Positions 1 through 11,654 of a stretch of 64,000 nt of DNA are shown one piece after another (the stretch's first letter is position 1; the number at the start of each line of letters is the position of its first letter). The DNA comes from Adenanthera pavonina (Eukaryota; Streptophyta; Magnoliopsida; Fabales; Fabaceae). Both the position numbers and the translations under genes were made by a program. The DNA is taken from assembly GCA_026686845.1 (NCBI GenBank), contig JAIVEN010000004.1:16152827-16216826 (forward strand), read 5' to 3'. The notes under the pieces are model-generated. The model made no database searches. It was not told the DNA's origin and saw only the letters and a program-made list of their open reading frames with translations.

Positions 1-476
1 TTTTTAAGAGAATTACAAGGTTCTCACTCACCACACCTCTTCCTTCCTTTTCAATTTTTTGTTGTTCCTTTGTATATTTTCGAGCTTCTTTTTATGTGCT
101 TCCTTGTTGGAAATTTCAATTCCTTTGTGTTCATTTTGTGTTGGTCATTACTTAATTAAATTAGAATATTTGAGAACTCTAATTTTGGACCTTTTTGTTT
201 TCTATGATTGCTGCTTCTTTAAAAAGCTAATTTCCTTTTGATTGAAGTTGTGGTTTTAATTTAGCACTCTCATAAGAAGGCAAGCTTCGAGTGGAAAAAA
301 GTAAGAGAGAAATTGCATCATATTAGAAAAAGCCTTGATTTAGTGTGAAACACGAGTGCGTTTGCATTATTTGAGTGAAACATGTGAGGGAATGGTGAGG
401 TCCTTTCTTCTTTATACTTTTGCTGGCTACTAACCATGTCAAGATTTCTAAGCTTTGCATCTCACTAAAAGTCTTT
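1..476 (+). other. Probable untranslated leader of the Tat-like non-autonomous element
   Basis: No convincing coding sequence. The stretch is T-rich and its short open frames have no recognisable motif. It ends at TCTTT (472-476), and the same five bases follow the far edge of the inserted LTR at 13829-13833. This suggests that 1-476 was once continuous with the gag-like ORF starting after 13833, which would make it the 5' untranslated leader of that element, with the 5' LTR off the left edge. That link is inferred from the duplication and position only. Confidence 0.4.
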
Positions 477-741
477 TGTAACACCTCATACTTAGGCCCA
501 TTTTCCCATATATTAGATCTCATTAGAGTCCAATTAAACTTGATTGGAAGCTTGAATCACATAAAATTTAAAAATAGAATTTTCATTTTTCGTGGTACTA
601 TTCACTGACATTTTCCAGTTTTCACCAAAGAATTTTGAAAATTCATGACTAATTCTATAAAAATTGTACTGAAGTGATTAAGTCTCTAAAATTAGCTAAA
701 CACATTCTTTACATGTGAAAAATAAGACATAGAGCATTTAC
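477..741 (-). mobile_element. Gypsy LTR, family G1, 3' end portion (first half, interrupted by E1)
   Basis: Read on the minus strand this piece ends in GGTGTTACA (plus-strand TGTAACACC at 477), the usual end of plant Tekay/Del-type gypsy LTRs. It continues at 11655 after the inserted Copia element. The same sequence order (AAGGCCAAAATCCTGG, TTTTCAAAATTC, GGTGTTACA) appears in the G1 copies at 43946-46133, 49645-52793 and 54812-57587. No internal coding region is attached, so it behaves like a solo LTR. It is flanked by TCTTT on both sides (472-476 and 13829-13833). Confidence 0.65.
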
Positions 742-2401
742 TGTTAGTTAGGCTGGCTTCCCAAGATGGGGGTGAATTGGGAAGTTTAAACTTTTCTACA
801 AAATGTCAAAGAGGAGAAGAATGCAATATATGGAGGCAAAACAGAGTATAAATAAATAACAGTGAAAGAAGCAGAAAAGAGAAGAAGACTCGGAAATTTA
901 TCCTAGTTCGGTCTCTCCACTTAACCTACGTCCAATCCCCAAGTCACCACTTGAGATTTTCCACTATTCAGCGAGAATTTAATAGGCTTCTTGCAAGTGC
1001 CATAGTACAGCGTCAGTGCTCTGTTTTCTAGAGTTCACTCAATCACTTTCTATACTTTCACAAAGTGCTTTACAACCCCTTGTGATATCTCCTCACAAGA
1101 AAATCTATCTTCCAGATGAAGATTAGATTGTTTACAAAGATGAAACTCTCTTGAATAGAGTGAATAAGATAGTTAAAGTACAAGTATTGAAGTAAGATGG
1201 TAAAAGTCTTTGAGTAGAAAATTTGACAGAGTTTCAGTATATACAAAGTTTGATTCGTTACCCACAACTTCAAATGATATTATATTTATAGATTTAGGTC
1301 TCAAATGTCCGTTAGAGACAAAATCTATCCGTTGGAGAAGTTATCCAACGGTTACTCTGAAAAACTATCCGTTAACCAACCGCATTTAATGCTTCTGACA
1401 TACTGAAATTTGAATTTCGGTTGGTTAATAGACGAATTTCGAAGGAACCAAAGGTTAAAGCTTCCAACACTGAAATACTGAAGTTCGTCTGTTTATGAAG
1501 TGAAATTCAAACTTTGAAACTTAGAAAGTGTTTCTATGTTGTGACATACGAATTTTCAAGAAGAAAATTTTTCTGTTAAGTGTGAACAATGTTTTCAATT
1601 TGCTACGGTGCCCTCGAAATTCAAATTTTGGAACCTCAAAATTTGTCTGTCTGCAGCAGGCTCAAAAGGCACAGTAGTTCATTTCCTTCGAAATTCGAAT
1701 TTTCAAAGAGTGAAGTTCATTTGTCAGAGAGACCTCTTTTCAGACTTATTTCAACATTCGAATTTGCAAACACTGTCCTTTGTATGTCATCATGTCATTT
1801 TAATAGAGTGACAACTTTAGCTTCTGAAATTTGAATTTCCATTTTCAAAGTTCTTCTGTCAGTGAGGAATTTTGAAACTCAATATGATCTTGATTTCAGA
1901 TGAACTTTAACATTGTTTCAGACGAATTTCTTCAGTTTTCATAAATTTCATTTTGTCTAAAATTCGAATGTTCAAAACCCAAAGTTCGTCTATTACTCAA
2001 GAGCTTCTTTCAGATACTTATGAAAATTCAAATTTTGGAAAATCAAAATTCATCTGTCAGAGAGACATCTCTTCAGACTTATTCAGTTTTAACTCGAAAT
2101 TTGAATTTTCAAAGTCAAAGTTCGAATTTCCAATATGACAGTTCAATGTAAACTTTTCAAACTTTGTCTGTTGATGGGTATTTTTCAAATATTTCATGAT
2201 TTAACTTAAAATCAAGTTTTTAAAAGATCTTTTCATCAAATCAAAGTCTTTTACCCATATTTAAACATATCTAATGATCCTACAACAAATTTTGCACAGA
2301 TACTCAGAACTTCTTCACTTGAACCATTTTGGGCTCCTTTGATATCTTCATTACAATCTCTTGAATGTTGGTTTGGAATCATCAAAACTCTAGTTTCAAT
2401 A
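742..2401 (-). repeat. 3' LTR of E1
   Basis: About 1.66 kb. The plus-strand left edge TGTTAGTTAGG is the inverted LTR 3' end. The right edge at 2401 corresponds to the LTR start, here mutated to TATTGAAACT where other copies have TGTTGAATCA. Its length matches the solo LTR at 33225-34878. The part nearest the polypurine tract (about 1612-2130) is the U3 repeat array rich in TTCGAA palindromes. A TATA-like box lies near 1281-1291 (minus strand). Confidence 0.88.
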
Positions 2402-2416
2402 TTCTCCCTATTTTTG
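2402..2416 (-). other. Polypurine tract of E1
   Basis: On the minus strand a purine run, CAAAAATAGGGAGAA, lies directly before the 3' LTR. This is the expected primer site for plus-strand DNA synthesis. Similar tracts lie at 2470-2480 and 2816-2830; the E2 counterpart is at 60740-60753. Confidence 0.75.
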
Positions 2417-2736
2417 ATGATGACAAAACAACTTTCAAACTGGATTAGTACTTGGGTTTGCTTTAACAAGCTCCCCCTCAATATATGCATTATATTTCAA
2501 AAGATATCATATATGGTAAACCATGTGAAGAGATTCAAAGAGCAAATCATTGCAACCAAGAAATTCTTTCATTTAAACAAACGTTGCTTTACAGAGACAG
2601 GATATAAGCAGAGTTCATTCAAATACACAAATTAAATACAGAATACAAACTATCAAAACAGCAAAGCATAATACAAATAATCAAAATAGACAGCACAACA
2701 AGAGGATTCAAGCCTAAGTTCTAAGCAGTCCTTCCA

Positions 2737-4802
2737 TCACTTCTTCTTTTGCTTGGTCTTCTTGCTGTACGTCTTCCCAGATGACTCTGCAGCAGATTTT
2801 CCAGTTTGCTTCTTCTTCTCCCCCTTTTTGGCATCATCAGGAAGGCCAACAAAATCAATCGGAGGAGGGATCTGAGAAACTGGAAAGGCTTGAAGTGGCA
2901 CAGGAGCAAAAGGGATTTTTGGATCAACTATTGCAGGAGGCTCAGAAAGCTCAGGACTTGTCTCTTCATCATCATTAGAAAGCTCAAGCAACTCCTGCAT
3001 TACTTGCCTGGAAAGAGCCAATTGAGCTCTTTGTTCTTCTGAGAGTCCATAAGCAGCAAGAGAAGGAGGAGCTGGTTCATCAGGATGAAACATTTCCTCA
3101 AGGCTTTTTCTCTGAGCTTGTAAGAGAGCATTGTGAGCAATAGCTTCATAATCAACAACAGGCACAATGCTTCTCTCTTCATTGCTGGCACCCTCCTGCA
3201 CTGAAGAGGTGGAAATGACTGCCACCAGTCTGTCAACTTGCTCAGATTCTTGAATGCACAGAATTGAATCATGAGCATCTTCTTGCATAGGCTCATGAGG
3301 GCTTGTTTCTGAAGACCTTATTCTTCCAAACCATAGTCCAAGGGTGGACCAGGACTTGGTGTCCTCATTGTACCAGCAGGCTCATCTCCATCTATAATAA
3401 CATCTTAGTCAGAAGAGGCTACCTCGAAGGGGTTTGGAGGCTTAGGGCTTGGAGATTGGATAGGCACAGAAAACCCTAGCTGAGGTAGAGCTGATGTTGT
3501 AGGGATTGCACTTCGAATTTCTTCATAGGCATCAGCAACCACTTTCATGTTTATTGCCAACTGATGAATCTGATCTTGCAGATAAGCAAATTTGGCATTT
3601 TGCTCATCCCTAAGGCTGAGAATGAGTGTAGACAGACTGTCATACAACTCAGTGATCTTGGTTGGCTTGGCACGAGAGGAGGGAGTGGCTGGAATGTGAG
3701 CAGGCTTGGATGGAGATGGAACTGGCTGAGAAGGCTGAGGTACAGATTTTGCAGGGGCCTCAGAAGTGCCTTCTTGCTGTAGGGAGGCATTTGTAACAAA
3801 GAATAGATCATCAATTCTTCCTGCTCCCTTTCCAACCCATCTTCCTTCATCCTTTTCAATTCTCATTCTTTGCAGTTCTTCCTCCTTGAAGATCTCAGTG
3901 GGCTTCCCCTTTCCTTTCTCAAGATGCTAAATTCTGGCATATTTCATAATTCTGGAAATGATTGCTGCATAGGGGAGTGTGGAGTCTCACGTGAACACTA
4001 TGTAGTGCAGGATTCTCACTTGAACACTGAGGTCTGTGGGCTTCAATATGTTTATGGATGGCCAGTTTTCCCTTCTTCTAAATAAAGTTCTCAGAATTGT
4101 GCTTTCTTTGTAGTTCAAAAAGGGGCCACCTTCTTCATCAGCAGTTTCTGCCTCATCCATGTATCCAGAGGCAGTGATGTCAATCTTGAGGCCATCTTGC
4201 CCTGGGATCTCCAACACTTCATTCAAGGTTTCATGTGAGAGTCAGATGGTCCTTGATCTCAGATTGACCTCCCATTTCTTCTTCTTGCTGTTGTATTTTA
4301 AGGAGGCATACCAAGTTTTTATCACTTCATCATCATATCTCTCCAATACTTCCAATAGATTCTTGTATCTCATCATCCATATACCAGCATCAAAACTATT
4401 AGAGACCAATAAATCTTCCAAGTTTACACAATGTGGCTTGATTACCTTTTTGTTGGCAAACTTGGTGGAGTATTCCTCTTGAATCTGTGGAGTGCTCTAT
4501 AATGGCAGTGTGGTAAGTTCATATTCCCCAGATTCAGTACTTGGGGATGAAGTGGAAGCAATAAGTTCAGCAGCAACAGGAACAGGGACCGAAGGTTCTG
4601 CTATCTTTGAGGAAGAGGGTCCAACCTTCTTTGATTCTCCCTTGGGTGTGGTTTTCTGGCCTTTGGAAGGAGTTCCTTTGCTAGATTTGGCCTTTCTCTT
4701 CAGTTTTTCTCCTTCCTTCGTGGCATATTGGGATTTAACTGAACGTTTTGGATGAGCCTCTGCTTTGCCAGCTTCTGGATTCTTAACTCTAGTCATTTTC
4801 AC
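2737..4802 (-). pseudogene. Additional ORF of E1 (env position), broken
   Basis: Homologous along its length to the better preserved ORF of E2 at 60990-63161. Segments are open at 4802-4497, 4226-3987, 3866-3405 and 3288-2737. The first three share a frame; the last is shifted, so at least one frameshift and several stops are present. Compared with E2 an in-frame block of about 138 bases (46 codons) is missing near 3980-3995, within the conserved central domain. The last segment (183 codons) has no stops and covers the region where E2 carries two TAG codons. The N-terminus is Lys/Ser-rich with nuclear-localisation-like patches. I see no signal peptide or membrane segment, so it is not envelope-like despite its position. 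Function unknown. Confidence 0.75.
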
Positions 4803-5795
4803 GGATGAATGTTGAAGAATGGAGCAAAGAGCAGGTTTAAAGGATGCAAAAGGAAGTTTAATTGGTGGAAAATGATGGTTTTTGATCAGAATTGAAGAGT
4901 ATTGAGTGGAGGATTAGAACAGACTCAGAGAGAATAGGAATAGGGTTGCGTCTGTTCAAATGAAAACCATCGGTTTTAACGTATGTAACCACCTGACAGA
5001 CAAATTTTGAGGGGTCAAAATTCGAACTTCGAGCAGTTAAGAGTTAAACCGTTCAGCAAAGCTTACTGACAGACGAATTTTCTTCAGAAAGTTCTTCTGA
5101 CAATGGCTTGATTTAAGCAGCACACGATGAACAGACGAACTTTATTCCAAGAAAGTTCGAATTTCGAAGAGTAAACATCAAACAGCAATCAAACCACCAA
5201 ATAATAGATGAGTTAAGCATACAAAATTTCATCTTTCAAAGATTCAACATTGAGGAGCATGTTTCAACACGAATTTTCAACTTAGAAATTTGAATTTCTA
5301 CATTTTGTAAAAGTCTTTCAACATTCATATGTTAAGAGATAAACATCAGTATAATCACATGTTGGACAAACAAAACTTTAAAATTTTTGTTTCTTGAAAA
5401 TTCAAATTTTGAAGGGCCAACAAACGAATTTTGAGGCTTCACTGAGAACTGTTCCAACTTGTAACAGGCTGAAGTTCGTCTGTTGGGCATCCAAATTTTA
5501 ATGTTGACCATGCTGACTTCCTCATAAACTCAACTTTTCAAGGAAATTCGTGTAACACACAATCAATATACGAATTTCAATTTTAGAAACTTACAGAATG
5601 GATCCAGAAACTCAGAATATCTGTCATTTTCTTCAATTTTTGATCATTCCATTCTGGTAAGCTCCATTTTCCAGATTTATTGGCATTGAATCTCATGAGG
5701 AGCACCTGCAACTTAAAATTAAACACACTCAAATGCTAAAGTTAGAACTAATTCAATGTTGGAAAATCTAAAAACAGAATCACAGATGGATTTAC
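4803..5795 (-). other. Spacer between pol and additional ORF of E1
   Basis: About 1 kb without coding potential. It contains scattered copies of the motifs found in the U3 array: CAGACGAATTTT-like and AAATTCGAA-like words between about 4990 and 5600. Two matches to a 5' splice site (CTGTAAGT on the minus strand) are present: one overlapping the pol stop codon at 5794-5801 and one at 5589-5596. The second is conserved in E2 (63953-63960). Confidence 0.6.
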
Positions 5796-8700
5796 TTACA
5801 GTTCATTAGGATTTACCATGCCCAATTCTCTTCTTATTTTGCAATGTCTGTCTTCTGATAGAGGCTTTGTCAGTATATCAGCTATTTGATCTTTAGTTGG
5901 GATGTACTCTAGTCTGATTTCTCCCTTCAAAACATGATCCCTTATAAAGTGGTGCCTAACTTCAATATGTTTCGTCCTTGAATGCATGATAGGATTCTTT
6001 GTGATATGAATGGCACTTTGATTGTCACACATGATTGGTATTTCCTTCATCTCAATCTCAAGATCTTCAAGCTACTGCTTCATCCAGATGATTTGGGCAC
6101 AACAGCTTCCAGCTGCAACATACTCAGCCTCTGCTATGGATAAGGCCGCACTGTTTTGCTTCTTGCCGAACCATGAAACCAAAGATCCTCCAAGAAACTG
6201 ACATGTTCCACTTGTGCTTTTTCTGTCAGTTTTGGATCCTACAAAGTCAGCATCAGTGTATCCTTTGAGATCTTCTCCATTGCCCTTAGGATACTAAAGA
6301 CCCATCTGTGAAGTTCCAATGAGGTATCTGAAGATGCGCTTCACAGCAATTGTAAGGGTTTCTTTAGGACATGATTAGAATCTTGCACACATACAGACAC
6401 TAAACATAATGTCAGGTCTGCTGGCAATTAGGTACAGTAGGGATCCAATCATTCTTCTGTACTGAGTTATGTCAAACATTTTCCCTTTTTCATCCATATC
6501 CAGTTTAGTTGCAGTAGCCATAGGTGTCCCCATTGGCTTGGCATTTTCCATTCCAAAATTCTTCTGCAATTCCTTCAGATACTTGGATTGGTTGAGGAAG
6601 ATACCATCATCACACTGTCTGATTTGCAATCCAAGGAAGAAGTTGAGTTCACCCATCATGGACATTTCGAATTCCCCCTGCATTAACTTAGAAAATTTCT
6701 TGCAAAGAGATTCATTAGTAGCACCAAATATAATATCATCAACATAGATTTGAACAATAAGTAAATCTTTATTTTCTTTCTTAGTGAAAAAAGTTGTATC
6801 TACTTTTCCTCTATTAAACCTCTTATCAGTTAGAAAATTACTCAATCTTTCATACCATGCTCTAGGGGCTTGTTTTAAACCGTAAAGAGCTTTCTTCCGT
6901 TTATACACATAGTTTGGTTTTGTAGAATCCTCAAAACCTAGAGGTTGATCTACATAGACCTCCTCCATGATATATCCATTTAGAAAAGTACTCTTCACAT
7001 CCATTTGATATGACAAAATATTTTTCATACATGCACATGCTAATAGAATTCTGATTGCTTCTAATCTAGCTACTGGAGCAAATGTTTCTTCAAAATCAAT
7101 TCCCTCTTCTTGATTATATCCTTTAGCAACCAATCTAGCTTTGTTTCTGATGATTGATCCTGATTCATCAAGTTTATTTCTAAAAACCCATTTTGTACCA
7201 ATGACAGGATGATTTTTGGGTTTAGGCACTAAATCCCAAACTTGATTTCTTTCAAACTGATTTAGTTCATCCTGCATGGCTAGAATCCAGTATTCATCTG
7301 TTCAGGCTTCCTCAGTACATTTGGGTTCAATTTGTGAGATGAAAGCACAATTAATCATTTGATCCCTTAACTGTTTTCTGGTTCTAACTCTCTCTTGAAC
7401 ATTCCCTATTACTTGATCAACAGGATGATTCCTTTGATATCTCCAAGCTCTAGGGAGTTCTTGAGACATTTCTTCAATATTTTCATCTTCAAATTTCCTC
7501 TCTTGAATATCTTCTTCCATGTTAATAGATTCAGATATTTTTGGAGATTCATTTTGACCTTCATCAGAAATTTCTAACTTTTTAAAGTTTGAAACAAGAT
7601 CATTTTCATCAGAAACATGTTTAGAAGCAGTTTCATTTTCAATAAATACTACATGCACAAATTCCTCTACTGAATTAGACCTTTTATTAAAAACTCTACA
7701 TGCCTTACTTCTACTAGAATAGCCCAGAAATATACCTTCATCGGATTTGGCATCAAACTTACCCAGATTCTCCTTTCCATTGTTGTGAATGAAGCATTTG
7801 CACCTGAACACATAGAGATATGACAAATTTGGCTTTCTTCTCTTGTACAGCTCGTATGGAGTCTTTCCAAGGATTGGTCTGATGTAGGCTCTATTTATGA
7901 TGTAGCTTGTTGTATTTACTGCATCAGCCCAAAACACTTGAGATAGTTCCTTTTCATTTAGCATAGCTCTAGCCATCTCTCAAATGGTTCTGTTCTTCCT
8001 TTCTACTACTCTATTTTGTTGAGGAGTTCTTGGAGCTGAGAAGTTATGATCAATTCCATGCTCATTGCAGTACTCTAGGAAGTATGAGTTTTTAAACTCT
8101 CATCCATGATCTGACCTGATAGACACAATAGAAATACCTTTCTCATTTTATACTTTCTTAGCTAAGGTTACAAATGCATCAAAGGTATCACTTTTAGAGG
8201 AAAGAAATAATGTTATTGTAAATCTAGAGTAATCATCCACAATTACAAGCACATACAAATTGGCACCTATGCTTTTTACCCTAGAAGGTCCAATTAAGTC
8301 CATATGCAGTAGTTTAAGTGGTCTAGTTGTGGTGACTACGTTTTTGGATTTAAAAGAAGATTTTGTATGTTTTCCTTTTAAGCATGCATCACATTCTTTA
8401 TCCTTTTCAAAAGCAATTTTTGGCAGGCCGGTGACTAGCTCGTTTTTAACCAATTTTGAAAGCTGATTCATGTTAACATGATCTAATCTTCTATGCCATA
8501 GCCAACTATCATTGTCCTGACTAATTAAACAAGCAGAATCTAAGGGAGGATATTCATCAAGATCAATAGTATAGCAGTTACCATCCCTTTGAGCTTTGAG
8601 GATTACTTTGTGATCACTTTTTCTGATGACCAGGCAAAACTTTGAGTCAAAGAACACCCAATTTCCTTTGTCACATGTTTGGCTCACACTCAGCAGATTG

Positions 8701-8939
8701 TGGTTAAGGCCTATCACAAACAGCACCTCCTCAATGTATGTTTTAGGATTCTTGGCCACAATGCCAATGCCAACTATTCTGCCATACTGATCACCTCTAA
8801 AGGTCACCTTTCCTCCTTTCTTGTCTCTGAGGGTGATGAACTTCTCCTTGTCACCGGTCATGTGGCTTGAGCAGGCACTGTCCATATACCATTTGTTGCT
8901 CCTTTTAGCTTTGAGACAGACCTGCAAAACAAGGTTCAA
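5796..8939 (-). pseudogene. pol: Copia pol of E1 (protease-integrase-RT-RNase H), with stops
   Basis: One continuous frame with several premature stops (near 8098, 7979, 7299, 6374 and beyond). In order: aspartic protease WYMDSACSSHMTG (usual DSG is DSA here); the pre-integrase segment LWHRRLDHVN; integrase core with Asp in HMDLIGP, Asp in SDHG and Glu in VVERKN; then a link region to RT with QMDVKSTFLNGY and the catalytic YVDDIIFGA; then RNase H with TDADFVGS, AEAEYVAAG and CDNQSAIH. Protease before integrase before RT defines Ty1/Copia. The frame ends GMVNPNEL at 5796. All catalytic domains are recognisable and most key residues survive; it is inactivated mainly by stop codons. Identity as Copia pol is certain. 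Confidence 0.93.
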
Positions 8940-10733
8940 GTTTTCCTTTTAGGTACCCAAATTTGTTGGCTCCTTTTCTGTCAGTAGTCTTTTCCCTAGA
9001 TACAGATGTACCCTTGGGAACCCACTTAACCTTCCTGTCAAGTCCATTTTTCTTTATAGCACAAGAACTGGAAATATGTCCCTTTTTGTTACAGAAATGA
9101 CAGGTGGTAAAGGGACTGCTGGATTGAGAAGTAGGAAGAAAACAATGCAGATAATATTTTTCTTTTACATGCTTTGGTTGATTATATGATTCAATCTGAT
9201 ATGACATATGATCTTTCTTTCTATTTCCATCAGCATGCACAAAATGTCTCATATATACATTCTGATTTTTCTTCCTAATCTTTTCTTTAACAGCACATGG
9301 ATCATAGCCAAGTCCAGCTTTCCCTTGTGATATTCTTTGGCTTCCCATTAAAGCAAACAATATATCTTTACCTCTAGTAAGCCTAGACATGCTTTTCACT
9401 AGATATTCATTGGTTTGCCTCAGTTCAATGCATGTTTTACAGCACACAGATTCAGAAACAGGTAAAGAAACAGTTTCGAAAATATTTTGTTAGGATTTTA
9501 GTTTGTTAATCTTTTTCTTAGCTACTTTCAGTTCTTTAGCAACCTTAACAAACTCATCATGCAGCTCATGAAATGCATCCAATAATTCAGAATAGGAAGG
9601 TTCAGATTCATATACCTCTTCTTCTTGATCACTGCTACATGGAATTTCAGCTTCTTCAGAGGCAAGTGCCATCAGACATATGTTGGCAGTTTCATCTTCT
9701 TCATCTTCTTCCTCATCTGAGTTGTTGCCCCTTATTAATGAGATGTAGGCTTTCTTCTTCTTGCCTTTGTCAGCAGCTTTCTTTTCTTTCTCTTGCTTCT
9801 TGAGGAACTGTGGACAATCCCATTTGATGTGTCCCTGCTTTTTGCACTTATAGTAAGTCACAGGCTCTTTTTGTTCCCTCTTGCTATCTCTAGCAGCTCC
9901 TTTCCTAAAGATTTTCTTGTTCCTCTTCTTGCTGTAGAATCTTCCGAATTTTCTGACCATCATAGCAAGAATTTCTTCATCTAGCTCCTCTCCATCGTCA
10001 AATTCTTCCTCCTTTTCTTCAGCACCTTTGAGAGCAAGGCCTTTCTTCTTTCTGTCTTGTCCAGCTTCCTTGAGAGCTTTCATTTTTCCTTCATATTCCT
10101 TAAGGCTGCCGAATAGAGCTGTGACAGAGGCCATTGATTCTCTCCCGGCTTCCTCTATTGCTGTTACTTTGGGTTGCCATTCAAAAGGGAAAGCTCTGAG
10201 AATCTTCCTTACTTTCTCTGTTTGAGTGTACTCCTTCCCAAGCTCTTTAGTTGATTCACAATGAGAGTGAATCTTTTTTGTAGCTCTATTACAGTTTTTC
10301 CTTCAACCATTCTGAAGCTCTCATATTCTCCGATGCAGGTATTCAATTTGTTTTCCCTGACTCCAGTTGTCCCTTCATGAGCAATTTGCAGGGTGTCCCA
10401 CATTTCCTTGGCAGTGGAGCATTGGGAGACTCTCTAGAATTCATCCTGATTCAAGGCACTGAGCAGACAATATTTTGCTTTGAAATTCAGCAAGACTCTT
10501 CTTCTGTCCTCCTCATTGCATTCAACTTCTGGCTTTTCTCTGTACTTTCCATCTTCTTCTAATGCCATTGGGACAAAATCTCCCTTCTAAATGACTGACC
10601 AAATGTCCAGATCAATTGATTGGAGATAAATTTGCATCCTCATCTTCCAGTACCCATAGTGTTTTCCACTGAAGCCAGGTGGTCTATTTGTGTTGTTGCC
10701 TTCTGGTAAGATGCTCTCTCCAAAGCCAACCAT
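8905..10733 (-). pseudogene. gag: Copia gag of E1, with stops and frameshifts
   Basis: I start it at the Met of MVGFGESILPEGNN (10733), because E3 has the homologous start MARFGENILPEGNN at 37728. The N-terminal part carries the Copia gag signature (PGFSGKHYGYWKMRM, later SHEGTTGVRENKL-like residues) but has in-frame stops after DIWSVI and near DEF. A one-base deletion near 10210 shifts the frame. The middle part (10134-9490) has a highly charged region and a first zinc knuckle whose first Cys is Tyr (YYKCKKQGHIKWDC), followed by an acidic and coiled-coil-like segment. The last part (9447-8905) has an intact second knuckle, CHFCNKKGHISSSC. Two knuckles separated by a long acidic stretch are typical of Sireviruses. 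Gag overlaps pol by 35 bases in another frame. Confidence 0.85.
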
Positions 10734-10772
10734 TGTAATTCTCGGACTGTGAGATCCTTTGATTGGGAATCC

Positions 10773-10786
10773 GGGCTCTGATACCA
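10773..10786 (-). other. Primer binding site of E1
   Basis: Minus-strand TGGTATCAGAGCCC, two bases after the 5' LTR end. It matches the 3' end of plant initiator tRNA-Met, the standard primer of plant Copia elements. A diverged equivalent is at 37675 in E3. Confidence 0.9.
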
Positions 10787-10788
10787 CT

Positions 10789-11654
10789 TGTTAGTTAGGC
10801 TGGCTTCCCAAGAGGGGGGTGAATTGGGAAGTTTAAACTATTCTGCAAAATGTCAAAGAGGTGAAGAATGCAATATATGGAGGCAAAACAGAGTATAAAT
10901 AAATAACAGTGAAAGAAGTAGAAAAGAGAAGAAGACTCAGAAATTTATGCTGGTTCGGTCTCTCCACTTGACCTACGTCCAGTCCCCAAGTTATCACTTG
11001 AGATTTTCCACTATTCAGCAAGAATTCAATGGGCTTCTTGCAAGTGCCACAGTACAACGTCAGTGCTTTGTTTTCTAGAGCTCACTCAATCACTTTCTAC
11101 ACTTTCACAAAGTGCTTTACAACCCCTTGTGATATCTCCTCACAAGAAAATCTATCTTCCAGATGAAGATTAGATTGTTTACAAAGATGAAACTCTCTTG
11201 AATAGAGTGAATAAGACAGCTAAAGTACAAGTATTGAAGTAAGAGGGTAAAAGTCTTTGAGTAGAAAATTTGACAGAGTTTCAGTATATACAAAGTTTGA
11301 TTCGTTACCCATAACTTCAAATGATGTTATATTTATAGATTTAGGTCTCAAATGTCCGTTAGAGACAAAATATATTTGTTGGAGAAGTTATCCAACAGTT
11401 ACTCTGAAAAACTATCCATTAACCAACCGCATTTAATGCTTCTGACATACTGAAATTTGAATTTCGGTTGGTTAACAGACGAATTTCGAAGGAACCGAAG
11501 GTTAAAGCTTCCAACGCTGAAATACTGAAGTTCGTCTATTCATGAAGTGAAATTCGAACTTTGAAACTTATAAAGTGTTTGTATATTGTGACATACGAAT
11601 TTTCAAGAAGAAAGTTTTTCTGTTAAGTGTGAACAATGTTTTCATTTTGCTTCA
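10789..11654 (-). repeat. 5' LTR of E1, truncated
   Basis: Matches 742 to about 1605 of the 3' LTR, then stops. It therefore lacks roughly the first 800 bases of the LTR, namely the U3 part with the TTCGAA array and the terminal TGTTGAAT. On the minus strand the truncated end begins with TG (TGAAGCAAAATG) and is followed by TTTAC, a copy of the five bases on the other side of the element. It retains a TATA-like box at 11328-11337. Confidence 0.85.
11328..11337 (-). promoter_or_regulatory. TATA box in E1 5' LTR
   Basis: Minus-strand TATAAATATA in the context CTATAAATATAACATCATTTG. The same box at the same place occurs in every Sirevirus LTR of the window (34329-34338, 37165-37174, 39736-39745, 59495-59502), with conserved flanks even where the rest has diverged, so it is the likely core promoter. 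Confidence 0.65.

Larger units (their letters stand above)
742..11654 (-). mobile_element. E1: Sirevirus-like Ty1/Copia retrotransposon, near complete but inactivated
   Basis: The element reads on the minus strand as truncated 5' LTR (10789-11654), primer binding site, gag, pol in Copia order (protease, integrase, RT, RNase H), spacer, additional ORF, polypurine tract and 3' LTR (742-2401). It is flanked by TTTAC at 737-741 and 11655-11659. Gag with two CCHC-type knuckles, long LTRs and an extra ORF after pol point to the Sirevirus lineage. Stops, frameshifts and an internal deletion make it non-autonomous. The two LTRs differ at roughly 18 positions in their first 290 or so shared bases by eye, so the insertion is not recent. 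It sits inside a G1 gypsy LTR. Confidence 0.9.

Noticed and set aside
2251..2635. Open frames on both strands across the 3' LTR edge and polypurine tract of E1
   Set aside because: They cross the LTR boundary and have no counterpart in the same place in E2.
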